Positions 47,550 through 57,086 of a stretch of DNA of 64,000 nucleotides are shown one piece after another (position 1 is the stretch's first letter; every line of letters starts with the position of its first letter). Location: assembly GCA_964564435.1 (NCBI GenBank), contig CAZMAT010000010.1, positions 1 to 64,000 of the forward strand. Direction: 5' to 3'. The notes under the pieces are model-generated. The model had not been told where the DNA came from and searched no databases. It saw nothing but the letters and a program-made list of their open reading frames with translations. This DNA comes from Fermentibacter sp964564435. GTDB lineage: Bacteria > Fermentibacterota > Fermentibacteria > Fermentibacterales > Fermentibacteraceae. The translations under genes were made by a program, and so were the position numbers.

Positions 47550-50429
47550 ATGAAAGTCTGCGCCACGGCTCTGCTCGTCGCCTGCTCGGTCGCGTCCGCC
47601 ACCTCCTACGGGAGGAGCAAGATCCAGATCGAGGGGTACGAATGGTGGACGATCTCCTCCCCCCGGGTCGACCTCTACTACCCCATGGGTTGCGAAGCCC
47701 TGGCCGAGAGCGTGCTCGCCATCTCGTCCGCAGAGCTGGACGAGCTCTCGGCCGAGTTCGGGTTCCTGCCCGAGCATCCCGTCCCCGTGGTCGCATACCC
47801 GTCCCCCGGATCCTTCCGCCAGACCCCGATCATCGATTCCGAGATAGACGAGGCCGTGGGCGGCTTCACCGAGTACTTCAAGGGCAGGGTGGTGGTGCCC
47901 TTCACCGGTTCGTGGACGGAGTTCAGGCATGTCCTGACCCACGAGATGAACCACGCCTACGTCTTCGACATGCTCTACAGGCGCAGCCTGCAGGACATCA
48001 TAATGAGCACGACCCCGCTCTGGACCATCGAGGGCCTGGCCGAGTACACCTCGGCCGGCTGGGACCCCGCCTCCGAGGCCGAGTTCCGCGACATGATCAT
48101 CACGGGGCAGATCGTCTCGATAGAGGAGCTGTCGAACCGCAGCGACTATCTCGTCTACCGCGAGGGCCAGGCCATCTACCGCTTCATGGTCGAGAGGTAC
48201 GGACTCGACCGGTTCCACGAGTTCGTCCGGAACATCGCCGACAGGGGCGGGCTCCCGGATGCCGTGGAGGAGGCGTTCGACATGAGCCTGGACCAGTTCG
48301 ACGCGAGGTTCCAGGAATGGGCCAGGGAGACCTACTGGGCCCAGCTCGCGACGCGCGAGAACCCGTCCGACCTCGGAAGGGTCATCGAGGACGGAGACCA
48401 CGGCAACCTCACCCAGGCTGTGACCGTCATCTCCCGCGACGGCTCGATGGTGGCCGGCGTAGAGGGCTACAGGGGCGGCTACTCGGTGGTGGTAAGGTCG
48501 GCCGTGACGGGCGAGGTGATAAGGCGGTGCGTGTCCTCCGGCGGGCTCTCGAACACCGGCATCTCGCCGGCCTACAGGGTTTGCGCGTTCTCGCCGGGCG
48601 GCGACTCCCTCGCGATCGCCGTCCACGGCGTCAGTTCCGACATGCTCCTGATCTCCACCCCCGAAGGCACGGAAGAGCTTCCCTTCAGGATGGACCTGAT
48701 CCGCGACCCGGTCTGGTCACCCGACGGCAGGGCCATAGCCTTCTGCGGCATGGACGGATCGGCGGCGGCCACTGACGTCTTCGTCTGGGACGGGGGCGTT
48801 CCGCGGCGCCTGACCGACACGCCCGACGGCGAGCGCGACATCTCCTGGTCCGGATCGACCATCCTGGCAGCGTCGGAGGAGCCCGCCAGCGGATCCTGGG
48901 CCGTCCTCCGCATCGATCCGGGCGCCGACGGCGCCGGACCCTCCTTCGAGGTCGTCCACAGGGAGACCAGCGAGATAAGGTATCCATCCGACACTCCGCA
49001 AGGCATCGCCTTCCTCGGGAACCCTGGCGGCCTCCCCGACCTCTTCCTGCGCGATTCGACCGGGGCGGTGAGGCGCCTCTCCAACCTCTACACATCCATC
49101 GACTCGCCCTCATGGGCCGATTCCGGCAGGGTGCTCTCGTTCACCTCCGTGAGCTGGCCGGGCTATGGGGTCTATCTGGCCTACGGGGTCCTGGACAGGA
49201 TCGCCTCGGGGCCGGCTCCCGCCGAGCCGCGGGACGGCGCATCGAACCGCGTGGGCGCCATGCAGGCCCTGGTGGAGGGAGCCCCTGCCCAGGCGCCCCC
49301 GGTGGAGGCCGTACCCGCGCAACCCGTAAGGATCGCGCCCTACACCCCCACTCTCTCGACCGACTACGTCAGCGCCCTGGCCGGCTACGACTCCTACTCC
49401 GGCTTCGAGGGCTACACGACGTTCGTGTTCAGCGACGTGCTGGCGCACCACCAGGTTGTGCTCAACGGCAACTTCAACGGGCCGGTCGAGGATGCCGACG
49501 CGGCGGTCTACTACACCTACATGCCCGACAGGGCCGACTACGGCGGATACGTCTTCCGCGAGTCGACCCAGTACCTCTTCAGGTTCCCCGACGACCATCT
49601 CGAGCAGGTCCGCGACGTGGACACCGGAGGGGGGGTGGTGGCCAGGTACCCGTTCACGATGGCCGTGAACGCCTTGGGCGGGGTCGACTTCAGGCACATC
49701 ACCAGGGACGGGGTATGGAACTCCGACGCCGACTACGCATCCGACATCCTGTCGTTCTACGCCAGGTTCGTGGTGGACACCGCGCTGTGGGACCACGTGG
49801 GCCCCAGGCTGGGTGAAAGGCTCTCCGTCGGCGTCGAGACCGCCCCCGGCTGGGACGGCATGGTGCAGTACACCACGGTTTCCACCGACCTGCGGAAGTA
49901 CGTATGGATGAGTTCGCGGAGCTCCCTCGCGCTCAGGGTCGCAGGGGCGTCGAGCTGGGGTTCCGAGCCCCAGAGGTTCCTCGTGGGCGGCGCCGTGCCC
50001 CACAGGGTGATGACTGGCGAGACGGAGGAGTTCGAGGACATCCTTGGGTTCTACACGAACTACGGCGACATGCTCAGGGGTCTCGACTACACCGAGCTCT
50101 CCGGCAGGAACTACGTCTCGACCTCGGTCGAGCTGAGGGTGCCCTTCGTGAGGACGCTCTCGATCGACGCGCCTCTCCCGATGACTTTCTCGAGCATCAG
50201 GGGCGTCATCTTCGCCGATGCGGGAACGGCCTTCGACGAGCCGTCCTCCTTCGTGGGTGTCGAAACCGACGACGGGTTCAGGCTGGAGGACATCGGGATG
50301 GGCTTCGGCTTCGGTTTCAGGGCGAATCTGGGCATATTCCTGCTGAGGGAGGACACGGCCTGGGCCACCGACCTCTCGGGCGTCTCGGAGAAGCCCGTGC
50401 ACTACGTCTCGCTGGGGGCCTCGTTCTGA
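47550..50429 (+). CDS. Outer-membrane protein with peptidase (MA-clan), TolB-like propeller and C-terminal barrel
   Basis: This is a 959-residue exported protein. The signal peptide is about residues 1-18. A gluzincin-like domain has HEMNH at 131-135 and EGLAEY at 161-166, giving the zinc ligands and catalytic Glu. A WD40/TolB-like propeller covers about 270-560 with repeats such as WSPDGRAIAFCG. The last 330 residues alternate Tyr/Phe-rich strands and end in LGASF, a terminal Phe typical of BAM-inserted barrels. The combined architecture suggests a surface-anchored peptidase. It starts a new transcription unit after rseP. Confidence 0.85.
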   Translation: MKVCATALLVACSVASATSYGRSKIQIEGYEWWTISSPRVDLYYPMGCEALAESVLAISSAELDELSAEFGFLPEHPVPVVAYPSPGSFRQTPIIDSEIDEAVGGFTEYFKGRVVVPFTGSWTEFRHVLTHEMNHAYVFDMLYRRSLQDIIMSTTPLWTIEGLAEYTSAGWDPASEAEFRDMIITGQIVSIEELSNRSDYLVYREGQAIYRFMVERYGLDRFHEFVRNIADRGGLPDAVEEAFDMSLDQFDARFQEWARETYWAQLATRENPSDLGRVIEDGDHGNLTQAVTVISRDGSMVAGVEGYRGGYSVVVRSAVTGEVIRRCVSSGGLSNTGISPAYRVCAFSPGGDSLAIAVHGVSSDMLLISTPEGTEELPFRMDLIRDPVWSPDGRAIAFCGMDGSAAATDVFVWDGGVPRRLTDTPDGERDISWSGSTILAASEEPASGSWAVLRIDPGADGAGPSFEVVHRETSEIRYPSDTPQGIAFLGNPGGLPDLFLRDSTGAVRRLSNLYTSIDSPSWADSGRVLSFTSVSWPGYGVYLAYGVLDRIASGPAPAEPRDGASNRVGAMQALVEGAPAQAPPVEAVPAQPVRIAPYTPTLSTDYVSALAGYDSYSGFEGYTTFVFSDVLAHHQVVLNGNFNGPVEDADAAVYYTYMPDRADYGGYVFRESTQYLFRFPDDHLEQVRDVDTGGGVVARYPFTMAVNALGGVDFRHITRDGVWNSDADYASDILSFYARFVVDTALWDHVGPRLGERLSVGVETAPGWDGMVQYTTVSTDLRKYVWMSSRSSLALRVAGASSWGSEPQRFLVGGAVPHRVMTGETEEFEDILGFYTNYGDMLRGLDYTELSGRNYVSTSVELRVPFVRTLSIDAPLPMTFSSIRGVIFADAGTAFDEPSSFVGVETDDGFRLEDIGMGFGFGFRANLGIFLLREDTAWATDLSGVSEKPVHYVSLGASF

Positions 50430-50504
50430 CGGCCCGTAAGCGCCGGAACCGCACCCGTCCGGTCAGGTAGTACCGGCGGGCGGGCCCGGCAACCGGCCCT
50501 GGAG

Positions 50505-51299
50505 GTGCTTGGAGACTTGACTGCCTTCATCCTTCTCGTTCTCTCGGCGGCATGGGTGTGCCCATCGTGCGGAGGCGGAGTCGACGAAGCCTTCTGCCCT
50601 CGGTGCCTGATACCCGAGCCTCCATCCGGGATGGCCTTCGTGCCGGGCGACACCATCACCGTCGACGGGGTCCCGTGCACCGTTCCGTCCTTCTATGTCG
50701 ACTCGGCGGCCGTTTCCTACGAAGACATCCTGCCCTGGCTCAACGGGGCCTTCGAGGACGGGGAGGGGCTCGCGGCCCTCGTCACCGGTCAGTATGACGC
50801 GGACTTCCAGTTCCTCAGGTACACCCCGTTCACGGGCGACGCCTCCGGCTCGGGGCTCGCAGTGCCCCCGGCCTGCATGGGCCTGCCGGCGGCCTCGGTG
50901 ACCCTGGAGGGCGCCAGGAGCTACCTGGCGTCGGAGGGCAGGAGGCTTCCTTCCGCGGCCGAGCTCGCCCTCGCCGCCAGGAACGGCCTGGTTGCCGAAG
51001 TGGACGTGTTCTCAGTGATGAGCACGTATGCCGACATGATGGAACAGTCGATGGGTTCGATGCTCGGAAGGCTGTCGACGCAGGCCATGTTCGCCGGATA
51101 CAGCACCGCCTCCGAGCGCGTGATGTGGGAGTGGACCGGCTCGCTCCCGGGTTCTCCGGCGGACGTGGCGCGTGACGCCGACGCCCCATGCGCGACGCTT
51201 TACCGCCCGGGCGGCACCGGGGTCGCCGATGCCGGCAGCGGTTACTTCAACGTGGCCTTCAGGGGAGTGGTGCCACTGCCCCTGGCGGCATCCAGATGA
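50505..51299 (+). CDS. Exported FGE/SUMF1-like protein with zinc-ribbon-like N-terminus
   Basis: This is a 264-residue protein. A hydrophobic segment (FILLVLSAAW) is followed immediately by CPSCGGGVDEAFCPRC, a possible zinc ribbon. The rest resembles the formylglycine-generating-enzyme fold: MAFVPGDTITVDG, VTLEGARSYLASEGRRLPSAAELALAAR, RVMWEWTGS and YFNVAFRGVV fit its conserved blocks. The active-site Cys pair of true FGE is not seen, so a binding role is likelier. The start is GTG 50505 or TTG 50517. It overlaps lpoB by ATGA. Confidence 0.72.
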   Translation: MLGDLTAFILLVLSAAWVCPSCGGGVDEAFCPRCLIPEPPSGMAFVPGDTITVDGVPCTVPSFYVDSAAVSYEDILPWLNGAFEDGEGLAALVTGQYDADFQFLRYTPFTGDASGSGLAVPPACMGLPAASVTLEGARSYLASEGRRLPSAAELALAARNGLVAEVDVFSVMSTYADMMEQSMGSMLGRLSTQAMFAGYSTASERVMWEWTGSLPGSPADVARDADAPCATLYRPGGTGVADAGSGYFNVAFRGVVPLPLAASR

Positions 51300-51904
51300 G
51301 AGAGGACGGTCGACCCGTGGACAGAAGGCTTCTGATCGCTCTGGCCTCCGCGACCCTGCTCGCCGTGTCCGGCTGCGGGCGGACGGTCACCAGGACCGAT
51401 CCGGAGACAGTCACCGATCTGAGCGGCTGGTGGAACGACACCGACGCGAGGATGGTGGCTGACTCGATGATCGAGATCTGCATGGCTGGCTCCTGGCTCA
51501 CCGACTTCAACGGCGACCAGCGCGGCGACAGGCCGGTGATCGTCGTCGGCAGCGTGCTCAACCGCACCACCGAGCACATCTCCACCGACGTGTTCATGAA
51601 CGAGATAGAGAGGGCGTTCATCGAATCCGGCCGCGTGGACGTGGTCGCCGCCAGGACGGAGCGCGGCGAGATCCGCGGCGAGCGCGAGGACCAGCAGCGC
51701 TTCGGCTCCCCCGAGACGGCGGCCGAGTTCGGTCGCGAGCTGGGGGCCGACTACATAATGATGGGCACGCTCGACTCGATCATCGACGAGAGCGGGGACA
51801 CCCGGGCGGTGTACTACACGATCTCCCTCGACCTGACCGACGTCGAGACCATCCGCAAGGCCTGGATGGGCAACCTGGAGATCAAGAAGATAGTGGAGTG
51901 GTGA
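51296..51904 (+). CDS. lpoB: Penicillin-binding protein activator LpoB-like lipoprotein
   Basis: This is a 202-residue lipoprotein with lipobox VSGC. The mature domain matches LpoB across its length: VTDLSGWWNDTDARMVADSMI, RPVIVVGSVLNRTTEHIST, FGRELGADYIMMGTLDSI and DLTDVETIRKAWMG. In Enterobacteria LpoB stimulates PBP1b from the outer membrane. ATG 51296 is coupled to the FGE-like gene; GTG 51317 is an alternative closer to the signal. It is followed by a TPR lipoprotein. Confidence 0.88.
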   Translation: MREDGRPVDRRLLIALASATLLAVSGCGRTVTRTDPETVTDLSGWWNDTDARMVADSMIEICMAGSWLTDFNGDQRGDRPVIVVGSVLNRTTEHISTDVFMNEIERAFIESGRVDVVAARTERGEIRGEREDQQRFGSPETAAEFGRELGADYIMMGTLDSIIDESGDTRAVYYTISLDLTDVETIRKAWMGNLEIKKIVEW

Positions 51905-51911
51905 GAGCCTG

Positions 51912-53219
51912 ATGAAGGCCCTCGCAGCGCTGCTCCTCCTCCTGCCCCTGGGCTGCGCCGTGGACTACACGGAATCCATGAGGCCGGTCAGGTCGAGGCT
52001 CGCTTCCGACATGCCCGGAGAGGCGCTCAGGTCGTTCGACGAGCAGTTCCCCGACAGCACCGGGGGTGACAGGCTCCTCTTCCTGATGGAGAAGGGGAAC
52101 CTGCTCAGGCTGGCCGGAAGGCCCTCGGAGGCCATCCCGCTGCTGCTCGAGGCCGACAGGCTCTCTGACATGCTGGTGGGTACCGACCTGGCCGAGGAGG
52201 CCGGCGCGCTCCTCACCAGCGACCTGACCAGGGCCTACAGGGGGGCAGACTACGAGAGGGTCTTCATAAACTACTGCCTGGCGTCGTGCTATACGATGCT
52301 GGGTCAGCCCTCGGAGGCCCTGGTCGAGTGCAGGCGCGTCGGGTACAAGCTGGGCGTCCTCCGCGAGCGGTACGAGGAGGCCTCGCGCTACAGGGACGAC
52401 GCGTTCGTCAGGTATCTCATGGGAGCCCTCTACGAGAGCACCGGTGATCTCGACGACGCCCTGGTTGCCTACCGGAACAGCCTCGAGATCTACGAGTCCG
52501 ACTACGAAGGGCTCTACGGGCTCGGAGCGCCGGACCGCGTCAAGGCCGACATCCTGCGGATCTCGGCCTCCCTCCCGGGTCTCTCCGACCTGCATGACGG
52601 ATTCGCGCAGAGCTGGCCGGGCATCGCCTGGCACGGCGGGGCGGACAGCCTGAACGGCGAGTACGTCGTGATCGTCGAGGAGTCGATGATACCCTGCCGG
52701 CAGTCCAGCACCATCCAGTCATGGAGCGAGGACAGGCTCGTGAGGATAGCCGTCCCCTCCATCCGCTACTACAGGTACGACTCGCCCAGGCTCGTCGTGC
52801 GGTCGGGAGGGCTCTCCGAGGAGGGCTTCCTCGCCGAGGACCTCTCCGCCATCGCCTCCAGGAACCTGGAGGACCTGGCGGCCAGGGACCTCGCGCGCGC
52901 GGTGGCCCGGGCCATCGTGAAGACAGCCGTCGCGGAGGGGGCCGAAGAGGCCGTCGAAGAATTGACAGGCGACGAGGACAGCCTCCTGGCCGAAGGAGCC
53001 GGGTTCATCGCGAGCCTCCTCGGAGCGGCGACCGAACAGGCCGACCTCCGGGCGTGGCTGACGCTCCCGGCTCGCATACACGTCGCGAGGATGACGCTGC
53101 CCGCCGGACGCAGGGACCTCTCGGTCGAACTAGGCGGAGTGCGGGTCTGGAGCGGCACCTTGGACGTCGCGGCAGGAGGCGTCGACTTTCTGTTCACGAG
53201 GTCCGCGGGATGGAAATGA
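51912..53219 (+). CDS. TPR-containing lipoprotein
   Basis: This is a 435-residue lipoprotein, lipobox LPLGC with Cys15. Residues 20-190 form helical repeats (LLFLMEKGNLLRLAGRPSEA, YCLASCYTMLGQPSEALVE, MGALYESTGDLDDALVAYRN). The C-terminal 200 residues are mixed, with an Ala-rich helix (LEDLAARDLARAVARAIVKT) and beta strands. Similar TPR lipoproteins are found next to LpoB in other bacteria, so a common role in cell-wall synthesis is plausible. Its TGA overlaps the deoC ATG. Confidence 0.8.
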   Translation: MKALAALLLLLPLGCAVDYTESMRPVRSRLASDMPGEALRSFDEQFPDSTGGDRLLFLMEKGNLLRLAGRPSEAIPLLLEADRLSDMLVGTDLAEEAGALLTSDLTRAYRGADYERVFINYCLASCYTMLGQPSEALVECRRVGYKLGVLRERYEEASRYRDDAFVRYLMGALYESTGDLDDALVAYRNSLEIYESDYEGLYGLGAPDRVKADILRISASLPGLSDLHDGFAQSWPGIAWHGGADSLNGEYVVIVEESMIPCRQSSTIQSWSEDRLVRIAVPSIRYYRYDSPRLVVRSGGLSEEGFLAEDLSAIASRNLEDLAARDLARAVARAIVKTAVAEGAEEAVEELTGDEDSLLAEGAGFIASLLGAATEQADLRAWLTLPARIHVARMTLPAGRRDLSVELGGVRVWSGTLDVAAGGVDFLFTRSAGWK

Positions 53220-53977
53220 CGCCCGCCTGCCTGGCGGGCATGATCGACCACACGCTGCTTTCGCCCGGGGCAACCTCGGCCGGCATATCCGCGCTCTGCG
53301 CCGAAGCGGTCGAGTACCGCTTCCATACCGTCTGCGTGAACCCCTCCAGAGTCGCGCTGGCTTCATCCCTGCTCAGGGGCACCGGGGTGCTCGTCTGCTC
53401 CGTGGTCGGCTTCCCGCTCGGAGCCTGCCGGTCGAAGCCTCACGAGACATACCTAGCCGTCTCGGACGGAGCGGGCGAGATAGACATGGTGCTGGACATC
53501 GGCGCCCTGAAGGACGGTGACACCTCCGCGGCCGAGGCGGACGTCGCGCGCGTGGTCGAGGCCGCATCGGGCATCCCCGTCAAGGTGATCATCGAGACCT
53601 GCCTGCTGACGGATCCTGAGAAGCTCGCGGCGTGCTCGGTCTGCGAGGCCGGAGGAGCCGCGTTCGTGAAGACCTCGACAGGCTTCTCGAGCGGAGGCGC
53701 CACTGTCGCCGACGTGAGGCTGATCAGGCATGCTGTGGGGAACAGGCTGCGCGTGAAGGCCTCGGGCGGAATAGCCGACCTGGATGCCGCGCTCGCAATG
53801 ATAGAGGCCGGAGCCGACAGGCTGGGTCTCAGCCGCAGCGTCCGGATAATGGATGAGATGAGGTTGCGGGCGGCTGGTGGGGTCGTCCAGCCGCCCGCCG
53901 AGGGTTCTGGTTCCGATTCCTGCTCCGCTGAGACGGCCCTGGAGGGGTCAGACCGGCATCCGCGTGAAAAGGAATAA
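53216..53977 (+). CDS. deoC: Deoxyribose-phosphate aldolase
   Basis: This 253-residue class I aldolase cleaves 2-deoxyribose 5-phosphate. The Schiff-base Lys lies in FVKTSTGF and the second active-site Lys in RVKASGGI. The N-terminal IDHTLLSPGAT and SVVGFPLGA strands are conserved. About 30 residues after the usual end (from VVQPPAEG onwards) are Ser/Glu-rich and probably an extension. It overlaps the lipoprotein gene by ATGA. Confidence 0.94.
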   Translation: MTPACLAGMIDHTLLSPGATSAGISALCAEAVEYRFHTVCVNPSRVALASSLLRGTGVLVCSVVGFPLGACRSKPHETYLAVSDGAGEIDMVLDIGALKDGDTSAAEADVARVVEAASGIPVKVIIETCLLTDPEKLAACSVCEAGGAAFVKTSTGFSSGGATVADVRLIRHAVGNRLRVKASGGIADLDAALAMIEAGADRLGLSRSVRIMDEMRLRAAGGVVQPPAEGSGSDSCSAETALEGSDRHPREKE

Positions 53978-54082
53978 CGCCGGAACCAGCAGGCAACCGA
54001 GGAACAGTATGATCCAGCTCACGAGGCCGGGCCTTATGGCCTCGGCTCCCCTGAATCCGGATCTCCTGTTGGAAGTGTTCAT
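53948..54082 (-). CDS. Small single-helix membrane protein (candidate)
   Basis: This is a 44-residue minus-strand frame. A basic N-terminus (MNTSNRRSGFRGAEAIRPG) is followed by one strongly hydrophobic segment, WIILFLGCLLVPALFLF, and a short tail. The charge pattern and hydrophobicity are like real small membrane peptides and unlike random GC-rich translation. No ribosome site is clear. It overlaps the deoC end by 30 bases and is tail-to-tail with deoC. Confidence is limited. Confidence 0.35.
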   Translation of the reverse strand: MNTSNRRSGFRGAEAIRPGLVSWIILFLGCLLVPALFLFTRMPV

Positions 54083-54124
54083 GCCACATAGGGAAGCAAC
54101 TTACTTGCCAGCCGGAGCCCCGAC

Positions 54125-56302
54125 ATGCACAGAACCGGACTGAACCCCGAACAGGCTGAAGCCGTCGGCTATCTCGGAGGGCACCTGCTCGTGCTCGCCG
54201 GCGCCGGAAGCGGCAAGACACGCGTCCTGACGTGCAGGATCGCCCATCTCCTCGATGCCCGGGTTGTCGAGCCCAGGAGGATACTGGCCGTCACCTTCAC
54301 CAACAAGGCCGCAGGGGAGATGACCGAGCGCGTTGCGAAGCTCTCCCCGTCGGATGCGCCGAAGGTCAGGATGGGCACCTTCCACTCCGTCTGCGCATGG
54401 ATCCTCAGGCGCGAGGCTACGGCCGGGGGATGGCCCGAGAACTTCTCGATCTACGACTCCGACGATCAGAAGTCGCTGCTGCGCAGCCTGCTGAAGGGTT
54501 CCCCGGTGGAGGCCAGGGTGACCCCGGGGTCGGCTCAGTCGTGGATATCGAAGTGGAAGAACTCGATGACCACTCCCACCACGGCGGTCGAGGAGGCAGG
54601 GAACGACCTGGAGCGCGAGATCGCGCTCATCTACACCGCCTATGACGGGGCGCTCCGGAGGAACGGAGCGTTCGACTTCGACGACTTGTTGACGGTAGTT
54701 CTCGGATTCATCCGTCAAGATGCCGACGCGGGCAGGCGGTACTCGGGCATGTTCGGGCACATCCTCGTCGACGAGTACCAGGACACCAACCTGGTGCAGC
54801 GGGAGATACTGCGGAGCCTGGGCGGTCCCGGGAGCATGGTCTGCGCGGTGGGCGACGACGATCAGGCCATCTACGGGTGGAGGGGTGCGAGGGTCTCGAA
54901 CATCCTGGACTTCCCCGACGACTTCCCCGGCACGAGGATCATCAGGCTGGAGAGGAACTACAGGTCCACCCCCGCCATACTCAGGGCCGCCTCGTCCCTC
55001 GTGTCCTTCAACAGGGGGAGGCACGGCAAGGTTCTCTGGACCGAGCGCCCCGAGGGCGAGCGGGTCACCGTCGCGAGCCTGCGCAACCCCGAGGACGAGG
55101 CCGCCTGGATACTGCGCGAGGTTTCGGATCTCGGAGCGAGGGGAGTCAGGCCGGGCGACATCGCGGTGCTCTACAGGACCAACGCGCAGTCGAGGGCCTT
55201 CGAGAGCGCGGCGCTGCTCTCGGGCATACCGTACCAGGTCGTCGGCTCCCTCAGGTTCTACGAACGCGAGGAGATCAAGGACATCGTGGCCTGGCTGCGG
55301 GTGCTCGCCAATCCGGGCGACGCCGTGAGCCTGTCGAGGGTGATCAACAAGCCCGCCCGGGGGATAGGCGACAGGAGCAGGGACCTGTTCTTCACCCAGC
55401 TCTCCTCCTCGGGCGGCCTCCCGCACGAACTGATGAAGCGCGCCGACAGGATCGCAGGGCTCCCCAGGGCCGCCGCGGCGTCCCTCTCGAACCTCGGCTC
55501 CTTCCTCGCAGGCGCCTCCTCCCTCGTCTCGGACGGTGCCCCTGCCTCGGAAGTCGTCGACGCGGTGGCCGCGGGGTCCGGCATGCTGGAGGCCCTCGAC
55601 CCGTCGAGCGTCGAAGGCTCGTCGAGGCTCGAGAACATCAACGAGTTCAGACGCTCCGCCGCCGAGTACGATTCGCTCAATCCCGGCGCCGGGCTGCCCG
55701 GCTTCCTCACATCCATCAGCCTCATGACGACCTCCGATTCCTACGACAGCGGCTCGGACAGGCTCTCCCTGATGACCCTGCACTGCGCCAAGGGGCTCGA
55801 GTTCGGCACCGTCTTCGTCGCCGGCGTCGAGGAGGGGCTCCTGCCGTTCATCAGGGCAGGGCGGTTCGGGCCGGACGATCTGGAGGAGGAGAGGCGGCTG
55901 CTGTACGTCGGAATGACCAGGGCCATGGAGAGGCTGTGCCTGACGTGGGCCCAGCACAGGGCCAGGCCCGGCGTGAGCGCGGGCGGGCCCTCCAGGTTCC
56001 TCGGCGAACTCTCGCTCGAAGGATCGCAGGATTCGGGGACGGGCGGCGGACGGGACGGCGCCGGGGCGCCCGCAGCCTTCGCGGAGGTGCAGACTGCGCC
56101 CGCGATCGTCACCTACGCGAAGGGGAACGTGATCCACCACCCCAGATACGGCCTCGGCCTCGTGGTGAAGGCCGCCAGGCGCGGGGGGGAGTGGCAGCTC
56201 ACGGTGGACTTCGGCATGGACGAACCCAAGGTGCTCCTCACGGGTTATGTTCCCATCACGATAGTGAGGGAGAAGGGCGGTTTCCCGGGTGGAGATTCCT
56301 GA
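54125..56302 (+). CDS. UvrD/PcrA-type DNA helicase
   Basis: This is a 725-residue SF1A helicase. Motif I AGAGSGKT is at about 26-33. The other motifs include Ia TFTNKAAGEM, II VDEYQDTN, III GDDDQAIYGWRGA, IV ERNYRST and VI LLYVGMTRAMERL. The C-terminus has a PcrA-like tudor domain (VIHHPRYGLGLVVKAARRGG). It unwinds DNA in repair and replication. It has its own upstream region of about 145 bases. It overlaps the transketolase gene by 14 bases. Confidence 0.95.
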   Translation: MHRTGLNPEQAEAVGYLGGHLLVLAGAGSGKTRVLTCRIAHLLDARVVEPRRILAVTFTNKAAGEMTERVAKLSPSDAPKVRMGTFHSVCAWILRREATAGGWPENFSIYDSDDQKSLLRSLLKGSPVEARVTPGSAQSWISKWKNSMTTPTTAVEEAGNDLEREIALIYTAYDGALRRNGAFDFDDLLTVVLGFIRQDADAGRRYSGMFGHILVDEYQDTNLVQREILRSLGGPGSMVCAVGDDDQAIYGWRGARVSNILDFPDDFPGTRIIRLERNYRSTPAILRAASSLVSFNRGRHGKVLWTERPEGERVTVASLRNPEDEAAWILREVSDLGARGVRPGDIAVLYRTNAQSRAFESAALLSGIPYQVVGSLRFYEREEIKDIVAWLRVLANPGDAVSLSRVINKPARGIGDRSRDLFFTQLSSSGGLPHELMKRADRIAGLPRAAAASLSNLGSFLAGASSLVSDGAPASEVVDAVAAGSGMLEALDPSSVEGSSRLENINEFRRSAAEYDSLNPGAGLPGFLTSISLMTTSDSYDSGSDRLSLMTLHCAKGLEFGTVFVAGVEEGLLPFIRAGRFGPDDLEEERRLLYVGMTRAMERLCLTWAQHRARPGVSAGGPSRFLGELSLEGSQDSGTGGGRDGAGAPAAFAEVQTAPAIVTYAKGNVIHHPRYGLGLVVKAARRGGEWQLTVDFGMDEPKVLLTGYVPITIVREKGGFPGGDS

Positions 56303-57086
56303 TCTTCCGGACCTCGCTGCCCGGATCAGGCTCGACGTGCTCGAGATGATCCACGCGGCGGGGTCCGGTCATCCCGGCGGGTCGCTCTCGGCCGTGGAGA
56401 TACTCGTCCACCTCTTCTTCCGCGAGATGGAGGCCGGGGCCGGCCGCGACCGGTTCATCCTCTCGAAGGGCCATGCCGCGCCCGCGCTCTACGCCGTGAT
56501 GGCCGCCCGGGGGATGCTTCCCCGGAGCGAGCTCTCCTCTCTCAGGCGCCTCGGCTCCAGGCTGCAGGGCCATCCCGACATGCACAGGCTCCCGGGGCTG
56601 GACTCCTCCACGGGGAGCCTCGGGCAGGGCTTCGCCGCGGCCGTTGGGCTCGCGCGCGGCCTGCGCCTCTCGGGCTCCTCCGCAAGGGTGTACTGCCTGC
56701 TCGGCGACGGCGAGCTGCAGGAGGGCGTCGTCTGGGAGGCCGCAGCGGGGGCGGCGCACGCCGGGCTGGGGAATATCGTGGCAATCGTCGACTGCAACGG
56801 AGTCCAGCTCGACGGCCCGGTCGACTCGATAAAGCGGCAGAAGCCAGCATCGGAGAGATGGCTGGCCTGGGGCTGGCATGTCGTCGACCTCGACGGCCAC
56901 TCGTTCGAATCGCTGGAGGAAGCGTTCCTCGAGGCCAGGGCGGTCTCCATGCCCGTCGCGCTGTGCGCGAGGACGGTCAAGGGCAGGGGAGTGTCGTTCA
57001 TGGAGGGGAGCTGCGCTTGGCACGGCAGGTGCCCTGACGCATCCGAGCTCGAGAGGGCCCGGAGGGAGATCGGAGCGAACCCGTGA
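56289..57086 (+). CDS. Transketolase, N-terminal subunit
   Basis: This 265-residue protein carries the thiamine-diphosphate pyrophosphate-binding domain of a split transketolase. The motif GDGELQEGVVWEA, continuing to VDCNGVQLDG, binds Mg-ThDP. AGSGHPGGSLSAVEILV and LSKGHAAPALYAVM are typical. Split transketolases occur in archaea and many anaerobes. The start is GTG 56289. It overlaps the C-terminal subunit gene by 4 bases. Confidence 0.94.
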   Translation: MEIPDLPDLAARIRLDVLEMIHAAGSGHPGGSLSAVEILVHLFFREMEAGAGRDRFILSKGHAAPALYAVMAARGMLPRSELSSLRRLGSRLQGHPDMHRLPGLDSSTGSLGQGFAAAVGLARGLRLSGSSARVYCLLGDGELQEGVVWEAAAGAAHAGLGNIVAIVDCNGVQLDGPVDSIKRQKPASERWLAWGWHVVDLDGHSFESLEEAFLEARAVSMPVALCARTVKGRGVSFMEGSCAWHGRCPDASELERARREIGANP

